Shown here one piece after another: positions 52,673-62,562 of a DNA stretch of 64,000 nucleotides. Every line of letters starts with the position of its first letter. Within the stretch, counting starts at the first letter, position 1. The DNA comes from Massilia eburnea (GTDB lineage Bacteria; Pseudomonadota; Gammaproteobacteria; Burkholderiales; Burkholderiaceae_D), in assembly GCF_009720745.1 (NCBI RefSeq), contig NZ_WNKX01000011.1:1-64000 (forward strand), given 5' to 3'. The translations under genes and the position numbers were made by a program. The notes below the pieces were generated by a model that worked only from the letters and a program-made list of their open reading frames with translations, did not search any database and had not been told where the DNA came from.

Positions 52673-55600
52673 TCCTCGCCCTCCCCGTCGGCCGCGATTG
52701 GCTGCACCGTCACCGATTGCGCCAGCCAGTCGGCCAGCGGCTGGTACAGGCCGCGGCAGGTTTCGGCAAAGCCGGCCTGCGCCGACAGCGCGGCAAAATC
52801 CGGCCACAGGCGGGCCAGACACGGGTCTTCGTTTTCTCCGGACAGCTCGAATCCCCCGTCGTAAGCGCTGCGCGGGTCGCCCTCCATCACCAGGGCCAGG
52901 CCGGTCTTGCAGGCGGCGGGCAGCGGTTGGTCCATGCCTGCACGCCACAATCCGGCGATCGCTGCAAGCGTGGCCCGTGCAGCCTGCGGTTCGAGCTGCT
53001 CCATGACGACGATGGCGTCGCGCGCCACCAGGAAGCCGGTGACCGGTTGGCCCTGGGCGGCCGACGCCAGCTGGCGCAGCCACATCGGGATCAGCTTTTC
53101 AGCGCGCGGCGCACCGGCCTTGTCGCATACGCGCGAGGACATCTGCATCAGCCATGCCGTCGCCTCGCCGGCGCAGCGCAGCTGGTCGATCCAGTCTTCC
53201 AGCACCAGGCCCGCCAGCTCGAGGTGCACCGCCAGCTTCGGCGCCGGCTCCCAATAGGTGCGGCACAGCGTCAGCCAGGCCGTGCGCACCGGCACCAGCT
53301 CCTCCACGATTTCATGCATCACGCGTTCGCCGATCAAGCCGATGGGCAGCATGCCCTGGCGGCGCAAGCGCTCGCCGCGCTGCTGCAGGCCGGTGCGCAC
53401 CTCGTCCACCGCTTCCGGCTCGCCGCTGTCGGCCAGCATATCGTCTTCCAGGGCGTAGCGCTGCAAGCCATCGAGCTGGAACGGTTCTTCGTCCTCGCCC
53501 ACCACGGCCGCCTCGGCGAAATACACACCCAGGCGCTGGCGGAAGAAGTGGCGCACCGGCTGGCGCAGGAAAGCGGCCAGGGTCGAGAGATGCAGGCGGA
53601 AATTGGCCTCCACTTCGTAAGGCGGTACGTCGGCCACCGCGGCGGCGATGCCGTCAACGTCATGCGCCGCGCGCCATTCGGCAGCGAAAGTCAGCAAACC
53701 GCCACGCTCGAAATAGGCGCGGCTGAACGGCTGCAGGGCATGCAGCGTGGTGCGGGCGCCCAGATCGAGGTTCCAGCCGGCGCGCAGGTAATCGCGCAGC
53801 TGCGCCACCAGCACCGATGGCGGCTGCTCGCTGTTGTCGCGCACGTTGCGGCCCACCCAGCTGATGTAAAGCTTGTCGCGCGCCGCCAGCACCGCTTCCA
53901 GCATCAGGTAGCGGTCATCGTCGCGCCGCGAACGGTCGCCGGGGCGGGCCATGCCGGGCAAGGCCAGCAAGTCGAAGTCGGCGCGGCTGGCGCGGCGCGG
54001 GAAGTCGCCGTCGTTCATGCCCAGCAGGCACACCACGCGGAACGGCACGGCGCGCATCGGCATCAAGGTACAGAACGTCACGCCGCCGGAGACGAACTGG
54101 TGCTCCAGCGAAGGTTCATCCAGCCCGCCCATCCAGGCTTCGCGCAGGGTTGCCAGCGGCACTTGCTCGTCGAATCCCGCGTCCTCGCAGGTTTCCAGCC
54201 ACTTGTCCAGGGCATCGTCCAGGCGCGCCAATGTGAGGCGGTCGGCTTCCTCGCGGTCGCTGAAGAAGGCCGCCAGCAGCAGGCGCGCCTGCTCCGCCCA
54301 ATCGGCCGGGCTGCGCGCCGCGTCGAGCTTTTCGCGCCAGGCCAGCAGCGCCTCGATCAATTGCGCCAGCGAGCCGGCCAGCGCGGCGTCGAGGCCGCCC
54401 ACTTCGGCATACGGCTCAATGCCGGCAAAGGCGCCGCCGTTTCCGGCCGCATAACCAAGCAGCATGCGGCGCACGCCGAACATCCAGGCATTCTGTTCGC
54501 CGGCCGGCGCCAGGCCAAGGCCGGCGCGATGGCCGGCGTCGAGCCCCCAGCGCACGCCAGCGCCCTCGATCCACTGCCCCAGGGTCGGCAAGTCGTCTTC
54601 GGCCAGGCCGAAGCGGCGCGCCAGCGCCGGCACGTCCAGCAGGTCGCGCACTTCGCTCTGGCGGCAGCGCTGCTGCGGCAGCCGGAGCAGCCATTCCAGC
54701 GCCACCAGCAGCGGATTGACGCTGCGGTCGTTGACGTCGCCGATTTCGTGCGGGATGAAGCGCGGGTCGTGCCGGCGGTGCTGGCCGAACACCGCGCGGA
54801 TCGAAGCCGTGAAGACGTCGATATCCGGCACCATCACCACCACATCGCGCGGGCGCAGGGTGGGATCGGCCGCAAACATGGCCAGCAGCTGGTCGTGCAG
54901 GATCTCCACTTCGCGCTGCACGCTGTGGGCTTCATGGAATTCGATCGAGCGGTCGCTGTCGGGCGGCGCAATCTGCGGATGTTCCGCCAGCGGCAGCATA
55001 TCGCGCACGGCGGCCTGCACCTGCGCCAGGAGGGTTTCGCCTTCCTCATCGCTGAACAGGTCCACGCGCAGCTTGTCCTCGCGCCCTTCCAGCTCGCTGG
55101 CCGTGTCGAATTCATCGAGCATGCGGATGTAGTCGCGCCCCTGGCGGCCCCAGCTCGCCAGCAACGGATGGCTGTGCGCGTGCAGCGCTTCCAGCGGCAC
55201 CGCCGACAGGTCGATATCCTTGCGTGCGGCGTGGCGGTGGCGCGCAGCGCGCAGCAGATCGCGCCCTTCGATGATGTCGCCCCAGTAGTAGCGGCAGGGA
55301 TTGGGTACCGCGATCACCACCTGGGTGAAGCGCGCCAGCGAGGCCATCGCCTGCAAGGTCTGGTAAGGCAGCGCCGACACCCCGAACAGCACGATGCGGC
55401 GCGGCAGGCGGCCCAGCGGTGCATCGCCGCGCTGCACGGCTTCGACGAAGGCTGCGTGCACGCTGGCGCGGCCCAGGCCGCGCTCTTCTTGCGGCACGCT
55501 GGCGGCCACCGCCCGCCATAACGCGGCCTGCCAGCGCTGCTCCGGCGCCAGCGGCAGCGCTTCGCCGCGTGCATTGCGGATCTGGTCGCGCCCGGCCGCC

Positions 55601-56067
55601 CAGTCTTCCAGCCAGTCGGCCCGGTACACCTGGTACTGGTCGAACAGGTCGGCCAGGCGCTCGGCCAGCTGCAGGCGGCGTTCAGGATCGCCGTCGCGCA
55701 GGAAATGGCGCAGCGGCGCGAAAGCCTCCTGCGCCAGCAATTGCGGCAAAAGGCGCATCAGGCGCCAGGTCAGCGGCCCCTTGTCGAAGGCGGATATTTT
55801 CGGCACTTGCGCATGGCCCAGCATGCCGCGGTAGATTTCCCACAGCAGGCGCGCCGGCAAGGCGACGCGGGTGGCGCCGCACAGTCCCGTCTCTTCCGCC
55901 AAGGCGATCTTCAGCCATTCGGCCACGCCGTTCGACTGCACCAGGAAGATTTCCTGCTCCAGCGGCGCCAGCGGATGGCCGCGCAGCCACTGGAACACGG
56001 CGCTGCGCAGCTCTTCCAGCTGGTTGCCGTGCAAAATCAGGAGTCCGGGTTGGATGCTTGGGGCCAT
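52669..56067 (-). CDS. recC: Exodeoxyribonuclease V gamma subunit RecC
   Basis: This 1132-residue protein has the RecC layout: LLILHGNQLEELRSAVFQWL at the N-terminus, EIFLVQSNGVAEWLKIALAE, the FGVSALPYQTLQAMASLARF segment, DVVVMVPDIDVFTASIRAVF, CLLGMNDGDFPRR and a C-terminal nuclease-like region. RecC holds the complex together and recognises Chi. The ATG at 56067 (MAPSIQPGLL) is chosen over 56088. It is the first gene of the recCBD operon. Confidence 0.95.
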   Translation of the reverse strand: MAPSIQPGLLILHGNQLEELRSAVFQWLRGHPLAPLEQEIFLVQSNGVAEWLKIALAEETGLCGATRVALPARLLWEIYRGMLGHAQVPKISAFDKGPLTWRLMRLLPQLLAQEAFAPLRHFLRDGDPERRLQLAERLADLFDQYQVYRADWLEDWAAGRDQIRNARGEALPLAPEQRWQAALWRAVAASVPQEERGLGRASVHAAFVEAVQRGDAPLGRLPRRIVLFGVSALPYQTLQAMASLARFTQVVIAVPNPCRYYWGDIIEGRDLLRAARHRHAARKDIDLSAVPLEALHAHSHPLLASWGRQGRDYIRMLDEFDTASELEGREDKLRVDLFSDEEGETLLAQVQAAVRDMLPLAEHPQIAPPDSDRSIEFHEAHSVQREVEILHDQLLAMFAADPTLRPRDVVVMVPDIDVFTASIRAVFGQHRRHDPRFIPHEIGDVNDRSVNPLLVALEWLLRLPQQRCRQSEVRDLLDVPALARRFGLAEDDLPTLGQWIEGAGVRWGLDAGHRAGLGLAPAGEQNAWMFGVRRMLLGYAAGNGGAFAGIEPYAEVGGLDAALAGSLAQLIEALLAWREKLDAARSPADWAEQARLLLAAFFSDREEADRLTLARLDDALDKWLETCEDAGFDEQVPLATLREAWMGGLDEPSLEHQFVSGGVTFCTLMPMRAVPFRVVCLLGMNDGDFPRRASRADFDLLALPGMARPGDRSRRDDDRYLMLEAVLAARDKLYISWVGRNVRDNSEQPPSVLVAQLRDYLRAGWNLDLGARTTLHALQPFSRAYFERGGLLTFAAEWRAAHDVDGIAAAVADVPPYEVEANFRLHLSTLAAFLRQPVRHFFRQRLGVYFAEAAVVGEDEEPFQLDGLQRYALEDDMLADSGEPEAVDEVRTGLQQRGERLRRQGMLPIGLIGERVMHEIVEELVPVRTAWLTLCRTYWEPAPKLAVHLELAGLVLEDWIDQLRCAGEATAWLMQMSSRVCDKAGAPRAEKLIPMWLRQLASAAQGQPVTGFLVARDAIVVMEQLEPQAARATLAAIAGLWRAGMDQPLPAACKTGLALVMEGDPRSAYDGGFELSGENEDPCLARLWPDFAALSAQAGFAETCRGLYQPLADWLAQSVTVQPIAADGEGEE

Positions 56068-56115
56068 GTAAATGCAGCGATAAGGCAAGGATTGCCATTA
56101 TCGCCGCAAACCGCG

Positions 56116-59100
56116 CTATCCGGGGATATTGACGTTCATTTCTTGCGCGATATGTTCGCGCAAACGGTCCAGCAAAGGCTGCATCTGGACCACGATGGTG
56201 CGGGCGCGCTCGATGCCCTCGGCCGGCGCCAATTTTTCCAGCGCCAGGCACAGTTCGGCAAAGCTCATGGCGCCGACCGCCCGCGCCGACGATTTGATGC
56301 GGTGGCCAAGTTCCGACAGGCGCTGCATATCGCCCGCCTCCAGCGCCGCATGCACTTCGCGCAAGCCATCCTGCGCCGAATCGATGAACATATTGGCGTA
56401 CTTGCGCATCTTTTCCGGCTTGTTGCCGAAGGTCTGGGCCAGGGCGCGCAAATCAAACAGCTCCGGCTCGCCGGCGGCCGCCTCCTCCGCCACCGGTTCC
56501 GGCACAGCCGCGGCGGGCGCCGCGGCGGGCGCGGGCGCCGCCGGCGCCGTCGTGCTGCGCACCTGGGCCACGCGCCCTTCGGCGGCACGCTGGCTCATCC
56601 ACTTGGACAGCACGGAGAACAGCAGGTTGGGCGCGATCGGCTTGGTCACGAATTCGTCCATGCCGGCAGCCAGGCAGCGCGCCTGGTCTTCGCGCCCGGC
56701 ATTGGCCGTCATGGCGATGATCAGGGTGCCGGAAAGTTTCGGATGCGCGCGGATCAGGCGCGTGGCTTCGTAGCCGTCCATCACCGGCATCTGCACGTCC
56801 ATCAGCACGCAATCGAAATGCTCTTTCAGCAGCAGGTCGATGGCCTCCTTGCCGTTGTTGGCCACCACCACGGTGGCCCCGGCATCCTCCAGCAATTCCT
56901 GGCCCACCTGCTGGCTGAAGATATTGTCCTCCACCAGCAGGATCGAAGCGCCATGGATCGGCGCCAGGATATCCGGCTGCAAAGCATTGCTGTCGGTTGC
57001 CTGCAGCAGGTGCGTGCCCTTTTGCAGCTTGGCCGTGAACCAGAAGGTGGAACCCTGCCCAGGTTCGCTCTCCACGCCCACGGTGCCGCACATCAGCTCC
57101 GCCAGCTGCTTGCTGATCACCAGGCCCAGGCCAGTGCCGCCGTATTTGCGCGTGGTCGACGTATCCCCCTGGTGGAACGACTGGAACAGGCTCGATACCT
57201 GGGCCGGGGTCATGCCGATGCCTGCATCCTGCACCTCGAAACGCACCACGGTATAGTTGTCGCGGTCTTCCACCGGCCGGGCGCGGATGTAGATCTTGTT
57301 ATTTTCCGAGAACTTGATCGCGTTGCTGGTGAAGTTCAGCAGCACCTGTTCCAGCCGCAGCGGATCGCCGCGCAGCTGGTGCGACAGCCCCGGCCAGATT
57401 TCGAACACCAGCTCCAGGCCCTTGCGGCTGGCAGCATCGCCCAGCTGGCTCGAAATATTGGTCAGCAAGGATTCCAGCGCGAAGTCCAGCACTTCCAGGT
57501 CCAGCTTGCCCGCCTCGATCTTGGAAAAGTCGAGGATATCGTTGATGATGCCCAGCAGGTGCTGGCCCGAATGGTAGATCTTCTGCAGGTAGTCCTTCTG
57601 CTTCGGACTGGTGGCGCCCTTCAGCGCCAGGTGCGCCATGCCGATCACGGAATTCATCGGCGTGCGGATCTCATGGCTCATGTTCGACAGGAAGTCGCTC
57701 TTGGCCTGGTTGGCGGCGCGCGCCTGCTCCTTCAGCATATGCAGCTCGGTGACGTCGGTGGACAAGGCAATCACCACCGTCACGTCCTTGTCCAGCCGCA
57801 CTGGCGCCTTCACCGTCCACAAGTGGTGCACCACCCCGTGACGGTCCGTGTAGCTCGCCTCGCCCGAGCGCTTCTGGCCATCCGCCAGTACCACGCGGTC
57901 TTCGCGCCAGGCTTCGTCGGCATCGCGCTTGTGCATCACCTCGACGTCGAGGCGGCCCAGGATCTCCTCCACCGGCAGCCCGATCACCTCCGCCATCTTG
58001 GCGTTGACGTAGACATAGCGCCGCTCCTGGTCCTTCATGTAGACATGCGCTTCCACGTTATCGAGCACGCTATCCAGCAAGCGGCGCTGCTCCAGTGCGT
58101 TGCGGCGCTGCGAATACATGGTGAAGAAGTAGCCGTACATCAGCAGCGTGCCGGCGAACCCGGTCATCAGCGCGATCGGGGGAAGCCAGCGGTCGAAGCC
58201 TACGATCATCGCGTCCTTGCGCGCATAGAACTGGGCCTTCCACAGGCTGCCATTGAAATCGATCGGCAGCACGGAAACGAAATAGTCGCCCGGAACGCCA
58301 GGCAGCGCGGCGGGCTTGTCGATCGAACCGTTATCGTTGAACAGCAGGCGATCCTCGCTCTCGATGGTCAGGCTGCGCTTGTCCGGATCGGTGGAGGAAT
58401 CCGAATACAGGATCATGTGCACGTCACGGTTGGCCATTTCGTCGATCGCGCCCTGGATCAGCTTCGACACCGAAAATCCAATGCCCACCGAGCCAAGGAA
58501 GTTGGCGCGCCGGCTGGTGACGTCGTTGACCGGCATGCCGCGCTTGTACACCGGCAGGCGCATGCCCAGGCCAATGTGCGGAACCGGCTGCTTGACCACC
58601 ACCGGCTGGCCGGAAGCGCTGATTTCCCCAGTGTCGCGCGAGAGCTGCATGGCGCGGTCAATCGCCTGGTTGGCGGTGATGTCCACGCCGAATTTCTCCA
58701 TCAGCATGCCCATCGGCTCAAGATAGGTCAGCGGCGAGTAATGTTCGCGCTTGCCGGGCGGCTTGATATCGAATTTGGGATAGCCGCCGGGCGTCAGGCT
58801 CGAATCGGCCCGCACCGCCGCCACAAAGGCATCGCGCTGCTCCTCAGGCACGTCGGGCGCGAAATTGATCGCTTCGATGGCGGGGAAATGCTTGCCGATG
58901 TTCAGGGTGTTCACGTACTGGCGGAACTGCAGGCGGCTCACATGGTCGGATGTCTGGAACAGCGCAACCAGGCCGCGCACCACGTCCGAATAGGCTTTCA
59001 CGCGCGCCGAAATGCTGTACTGGGTGGCGCGGTTCATATTGTCGAAGCGCAGCTGTGCCTCGTCCTCGACCGTGTTGGACGTGGTCGCATACAAGGTGGC

Positions 59101-59202
59101 GCCAACGGCGGTCGCCAGGGCCAGTCCCAACCCCCAGAACAAAACCCGCCCGCTCGCTAAGCCACCCAGCTTAAGCTTTATCCATTGAGAATAGTCTTGC
59201 AT
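56116..59202 (-). CDS. CHASE-PAS hybrid sensor kinase with REC and Hpt
   Basis: This 1028-residue protein has an N-terminal helix (VLFWGLGLALATAVGATLYA), a CHASE domain (AYSDVVRGLVALFQTSDHVS, NTLNIGKHFPAIEAINFAPD, YSPLTYLEPMGMLMEKFGVD), a second helix near residue 340, and a PAS. HisKA carries His510 (NMSHEIRTPMNSVIGMAH). The HATPase is intact (NFTSNAIKFSENN, YGGTGLGLVISKQLAEL). A receiver (CVLMDVQMPVMDGYEATRL) and an Ala/Pro linker lead to an Hpt domain (LGHRIKSSARAVGA). CHASE domains bind small extracellular ligands. No cognate regulator is adjacent. Confidence 0.94.
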   Translation of the reverse strand: MQDYSQWIKLKLGGLASGRVLFWGLGLALATAVGATLYATTSNTVEDEAQLRFDNMNRATQYSISARVKAYSDVVRGLVALFQTSDHVSRLQFRQYVNTLNIGKHFPAIEAINFAPDVPEEQRDAFVAAVRADSSLTPGGYPKFDIKPPGKREHYSPLTYLEPMGMLMEKFGVDITANQAIDRAMQLSRDTGEISASGQPVVVKQPVPHIGLGMRLPVYKRGMPVNDVTSRRANFLGSVGIGFSVSKLIQGAIDEMANRDVHMILYSDSSTDPDKRSLTIESEDRLLFNDNGSIDKPAALPGVPGDYFVSVLPIDFNGSLWKAQFYARKDAMIVGFDRWLPPIALMTGFAGTLLMYGYFFTMYSQRRNALEQRRLLDSVLDNVEAHVYMKDQERRYVYVNAKMAEVIGLPVEEILGRLDVEVMHKRDADEAWREDRVVLADGQKRSGEASYTDRHGVVHHLWTVKAPVRLDKDVTVVIALSTDVTELHMLKEQARAANQAKSDFLSNMSHEIRTPMNSVIGMAHLALKGATSPKQKDYLQKIYHSGQHLLGIINDILDFSKIEAGKLDLEVLDFALESLLTNISSQLGDAASRKGLELVFEIWPGLSHQLRGDPLRLEQVLLNFTSNAIKFSENNKIYIRARPVEDRDNYTVVRFEVQDAGIGMTPAQVSSLFQSFHQGDTSTTRKYGGTGLGLVISKQLAELMCGTVGVESEPGQGSTFWFTAKLQKGTHLLQATDSNALQPDILAPIHGASILLVEDNIFSQQVGQELLEDAGATVVVANNGKEAIDLLLKEHFDCVLMDVQMPVMDGYEATRLIRAHPKLSGTLIIAMTANAGREDQARCLAAGMDEFVTKPIAPNLLFSVLSKWMSQRAAEGRVAQVRSTTAPAAPAPAAAPAAAVPEPVAEEAAAGEPELFDLRALAQTFGNKPEKMRKYANMFIDSAQDGLREVHAALEAGDMQRLSELGHRIKSSARAVGAMSFAELCLALEKLAPAEGIERARTIVVQMQPLLDRLREHIAQEMNVNIPG

Positions 59203-59283
59203 TTGAGCAGCATACTATTAAAGCAGCCTGGAACGGAACCAATTCCTTGTCCCCTGGTCCAACGCGGTTCAGGAGGACTCATC

Positions 59284-60933
59284 ATGAAAAATGGTTTCCA
59301 CATCTTACCGGCATCGCGCGCTTGCCGGAATTTCCTAGCCTGCTTGCACTACTTCACCACCTGCATGGCCGCGCCGGCCGGTGCGGCGCCGCCCGCGCCT
59401 GCCGCGCCAGTGCTGGAGCACCAGGAATTCGACGCCATGCTGGAGGCAGCCTTCCCATCTCCCGCGCCGGGTCGAAACAGGGCTTTCATAGTGCACTTTA
59501 CGCTGCCGGGCCCACATCCGGTGCACCAGGTCGACTGGCGCCTGGGCCTGTACCGGCCCGACGGCAGCCTGCTGCGCCAGTGGCATGGACGCCACGCCAT
59601 GTACCGTGAAAATAGTATGCTGAAGATCAATTGGCAGGCGGCGAGTACATTGCCGACCGGCATTTATGAATTACGCCTGGAAGCGGGCGGCATCCGCCAG
59701 CAGCGGCCCATCGCCATCGGCCGCCCGTCCCTGCTGTTTGCTGCCTCGGCAACTGCGATGCTGCCCAGGCACGGCCCTGGCTGGACGTCGCGGCCGCGCC
59801 TCGACACCCTGGGCTTCGACATCGTTGTCGGCGACCTGCACAGCCAGACCAACCACAGCGACGGCGGCGGCGATCCAGCGCATTGCCATGGCGCCCAGCC
59901 GCCCCAAAGCGGCGCTTTCGGGCCTGAAGACGCGTTCCAGTTCGCCCGCAGACACGGCCTGGACTTCCTGATGGCCTCCGAGCACAACCATATGTATGAC
60001 GGCAGCGATGGCAGCGACCCGGCCGCCGATCCGCAAGCGGCGCGCGAGCGTTACCGGCTGGGGCTCGCCAGCGCCGAACAATTCAGCGCACGGCACCCAG
60101 GCTTTGTAGCCTTGTACGGCATGGAATGGGGCGTGATCAGCGGCGGCGGCCACCTCAATATCTTCAACAGCCCCGCCCTGCTGGGCTGGGAACGCAGCAG
60201 CAGCGGCGAGCCGTTTGCCGACGTCGTCACGCCGAAAAGCGATTACGCCGCGCTCTACACCCTGATGAAAGAACAGGGCTGGCTAGGTCAATTCAACCAC
60301 CCCAACACCAGCCAGTTCGCGATCAATGGTGCGCCGCTGGCCTTCAGCGCGGACGGCGCCGCCGTCATGGCCCTGTGTGAAGTGATGAATAGCAACGCGT
60401 TTTCCAACCGGCTGGACGAGCGCGAAACGCGCCACAGCTTTTACGAGGAGGCCTGCGGCAAGCTGCTGGAAGCCGGCTACCGGCTGGCCTTCAGCAGCGA
60501 CCAGGATAACCACTGCGCCAACTGGGGCGCGTCCTATGGCAACCGCACGGGCATCCTGCTGCCCGCCGGCACCGCGCCGACGCGGGAAGCGTTGCTCGAC
60601 GCCATCCGCGCCCGCCGCGTTTTTGCCACCATGGACAAGCATTCAGCCATTGCCCTCACCGCCAACGGCGCCATGATGGGTGCAGAGCGCGACAACAGCG
60701 GCCCGCTCACACTGCGGGTACACTTCAACAGCAGTGCAGGCCGTGGCATTGCGGCCCTGGACATCATGCAAGGCGTGCCCGGCCGGCATGGCGCAGTGCA
60801 GCCGCTGCCGGGCGGCGGTGCGCTGCAGCAGACGTTCACTCCTGAACCGGGAGCGCATTTCTATTACGCCCGCGTCACCCAGGACGACGGCAAGCAGCTC
60901 TGGTCAGCCCCTGTATGGATCAATCAACGGTGA
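59284..60933 (+). CDS. CehA/McbA-like PHP-domain metallohydrolase
   Basis: This 549-residue protein has an N-terminal exported-type stretch, a beta-rich domain (about 40-165) and a PHP-type domain with the metal motif VGDLHSQTNHSDGGG (His186 and His191). Further family segments are ARRHGLDFLMASEHNHMYDG, YGMEWGVISGGGHLNIFN, GWLGQFNHPN and FSSDQDNHCANWGASYGNRT. CehA and McbA hydrolyse esters or carbamates, but the substrate here is unknown. The ATG at 59284 follows AGGAGG. It overlaps the 3' end of the opposite-strand gene by 14 bp. Confidence 0.86.
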   Translation: MKNGFHILPASRACRNFLACLHYFTTCMAAPAGAAPPAPAAPVLEHQEFDAMLEAAFPSPAPGRNRAFIVHFTLPGPHPVHQVDWRLGLYRPDGSLLRQWHGRHAMYRENSMLKINWQAASTLPTGIYELRLEAGGIRQQRPIAIGRPSLLFAASATAMLPRHGPGWTSRPRLDTLGFDIVVGDLHSQTNHSDGGGDPAHCHGAQPPQSGAFGPEDAFQFARRHGLDFLMASEHNHMYDGSDGSDPAADPQAARERYRLGLASAEQFSARHPGFVALYGMEWGVISGGGHLNIFNSPALLGWERSSSGEPFADVVTPKSDYAALYTLMKEQGWLGQFNHPNTSQFAINGAPLAFSADGAAVMALCEVMNSNAFSNRLDERETRHSFYEEACGKLLEAGYRLAFSSDQDNHCANWGASYGNRTGILLPAGTAPTREALLDAIRARRVFATMDKHSAIALTANGAMMGAERDNSGPLTLRVHFNSSAGRGIAALDIMQGVPGRHGAVQPLPGGGALQQTFTPEPGAHFYYARVTQDDGKQLWSAPVWINQR

Positions 60934-61600
60934 TGTGAACCGGCTTGATCTCGCGCGCCAGCATCTGGCGCACGATTTCCGCCTCCTTGCGCACGATAGG
61001 CGGCACTTGCGGCCGATGCTCGCATTCGGCCAGCAATTTCTGCGCCGCCTCGGAATCGAGTTTTTCCCCTTCGCGCGACATGCGCAGCAAGCCATAACGC
61101 AGCGCTACCTTGCACAAACCGGCGCTGTCCGGCGCTGCCAGCAGGTCGGCCGGCGCCACGGCGCGCGCCGCAGCCATATCCGCATCCGCGCAAGAGCCGC
61201 CTAGACGAAAGTTCAGCGCGTCCAGCGCCGGCGCTTTCGGCAACAAGGCCTGCGCCTCCGCCGCGGAAAATGGCCCTGCATCGCCGCAGCCGGCGAACAC
61301 GCGGCCGATGGCTTTCGGCTCGCCCATATTGGCCGCCGCACGCGTCCAACGGACAGCTTCCGCAGGCTGGCGCTTGTCAAAATACTCGGCCAGGGCAGCC
61401 ATTGCTGCGCGGTCGCCATGCCCGGCAGCCGATTGCGACTGCACCAGGCAATACGGGCTCAATTGGGAAGGCGGCTGCTGCGCACAGGGCACACTGCCCC
61501 GGTCTTTCAAGCGCATGTTGTACCAGACGGCGCCGGCCGCCAACAGCAGGGCCGCAGCCGCGGCCAGCGACAGGATCATGGTTTTGCGTGGAATCTTCAT
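60920..61600 (-). CDS. Membrane-anchored protein of unknown function, Sel1-like helical
   Basis: This 226-residue protein has one N-terminal membrane helix (RKTMILSLAAAAALLLAAGA) and a Cys-containing extracytoplasmic helical domain. Segments such as GDRAAMAALAEYFDKRQPAE and AVRWTRAAANMGEPKAIGR resemble Sel1/TPR-like repeats. Several Cys (PCAQQ, PYCLVQ, GCGDA, SCADA, LCKVA, ECEHR) could form disulfides. I do not recognise a named family. The start could also be 61636 or 61609. Confidence 0.7.
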   Translation of the reverse strand: MKIPRKTMILSLAAAAALLLAAGAVWYNMRLKDRGSVPCAQQPPSQLSPYCLVQSQSAAGHGDRAAMAALAEYFDKRQPAEAVRWTRAAANMGEPKAIGRVFAGCGDAGPFSAAEAQALLPKAPALDALNFRLGGSCADADMAAARAVAPADLLAAPDSAGLCKVALRYGLLRMSREGEKLDSEAAQKLLAECEHRPQVPPIVRKEAEIVRQMLAREIKPVHITVD

Positions 61601-61674
61601 GATGAGCATTGTACGTGCGCCTGCACGTCGCACCAATGCGTTACACTTAGCGAAAATAAACTAGGAGTTAAAGC

Positions 61675-62562
61675 ATGCGCTGGGAAGGCAATCGGGAAAG
61701 TGACAACGTCGAAGACGTCCGCGGCGAAGGTGGCGGCGGAGGCGGCGGATTCGGCTTCGGCGGCCGCTCGATCGGCATCGGCACTATTGTCATCGCGTTG
61801 ATTGGCGGCTGGTTGCTCGGCGTCAATCCCCTGACCATCCTCGGACTGCTGAGTGGCGGCGGCGGGCCTGCACAGGTAAGCCAGCAACAGCACCAGCCAC
61901 GCCAGGAATCTGCCGCTGAAGCACGCGAATTCAAACTGATGAAAGTGGTGTTGGCCGACACCGAAGACGTGTGGACGGACCTGTTCCGCCAGAACGGCGG
62001 CACTTATCAGAAACCCAAGCTGAAGATCTTCAGCGGCAGCTACCCGACCGCCTGCGGCATGGGGCGCTCTGCCACCGGCCCGTTCTACTGTCCAGGCGAC
62101 AAGGACGTCTACATCGACCTCGACTTCTTCCGCCTGATGGAACAGCGCTTCCACGCACCCGGAGAGTTCGCGCAAGCGTATGTGCTGGCGCACGAAGTCG
62201 GCCACCACGTGCAGAACCTGATGGGGATCAGCGACAAGGTGCATCACGCGCAGCAGAACTCCTCCGAACGCCAGGGCAATGCGCTGTCGGTGCGGCTGGA
62301 GCTGCAGGCAGACTGTTTCGCCGGCGTGTGGGCCTACCACGCCAACCGTGCCCGCAGCATCATCGAGAAAGGCGACGTGGAAGCGGCCCTGAATGCCGCC
62401 ACCGCGATCGGCGACGATACGCTGCAAAAACAGGCGGGCGGCGAAGTGGTGCCGGATTCCTTCACCCACGGCAGTTCGGCACAGCGCGTACGCTGGTTCA
62501 CGCGCGGCATTGAATCGGGCGAAATCTCGCAGTGCAATACCTTTGAGGCGCGCCAGCTGTGA
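61675..62562 (+). CDS. ypfJ: YpfJ-type neutral zinc metallopeptidase
   Basis: This 295-residue protein begins MRWEGNRESDNVEDVRGEGG, followed by a Gly-rich stretch and a membrane helix (IGIGTIVIALIGGWLLG). The peptidase domain has the zinc motif VLAHEVGHHVQNLMG (His173-His178), a CGMGRSATGPFYCPGDKDVY segment and ELQADCFAGVWAYH, which supplies the third ligand. Its role is unknown in detail. The stop overlaps the GTG start of the next gene. Confidence 0.92.
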   Translation: MRWEGNRESDNVEDVRGEGGGGGGGFGFGGRSIGIGTIVIALIGGWLLGVNPLTILGLLSGGGGPAQVSQQQHQPRQESAAEAREFKLMKVVLADTEDVWTDLFRQNGGTYQKPKLKIFSGSYPTACGMGRSATGPFYCPGDKDVYIDLDFFRLMEQRFHAPGEFAQAYVLAHEVGHHVQNLMGISDKVHHAQQNSSERQGNALSVRLELQADCFAGVWAYHANRARSIIEKGDVEAALNAATAIGDDTLQKQAGGEVVPDSFTHGSSAQRVRWFTRGIESGEISQCNTFEARQL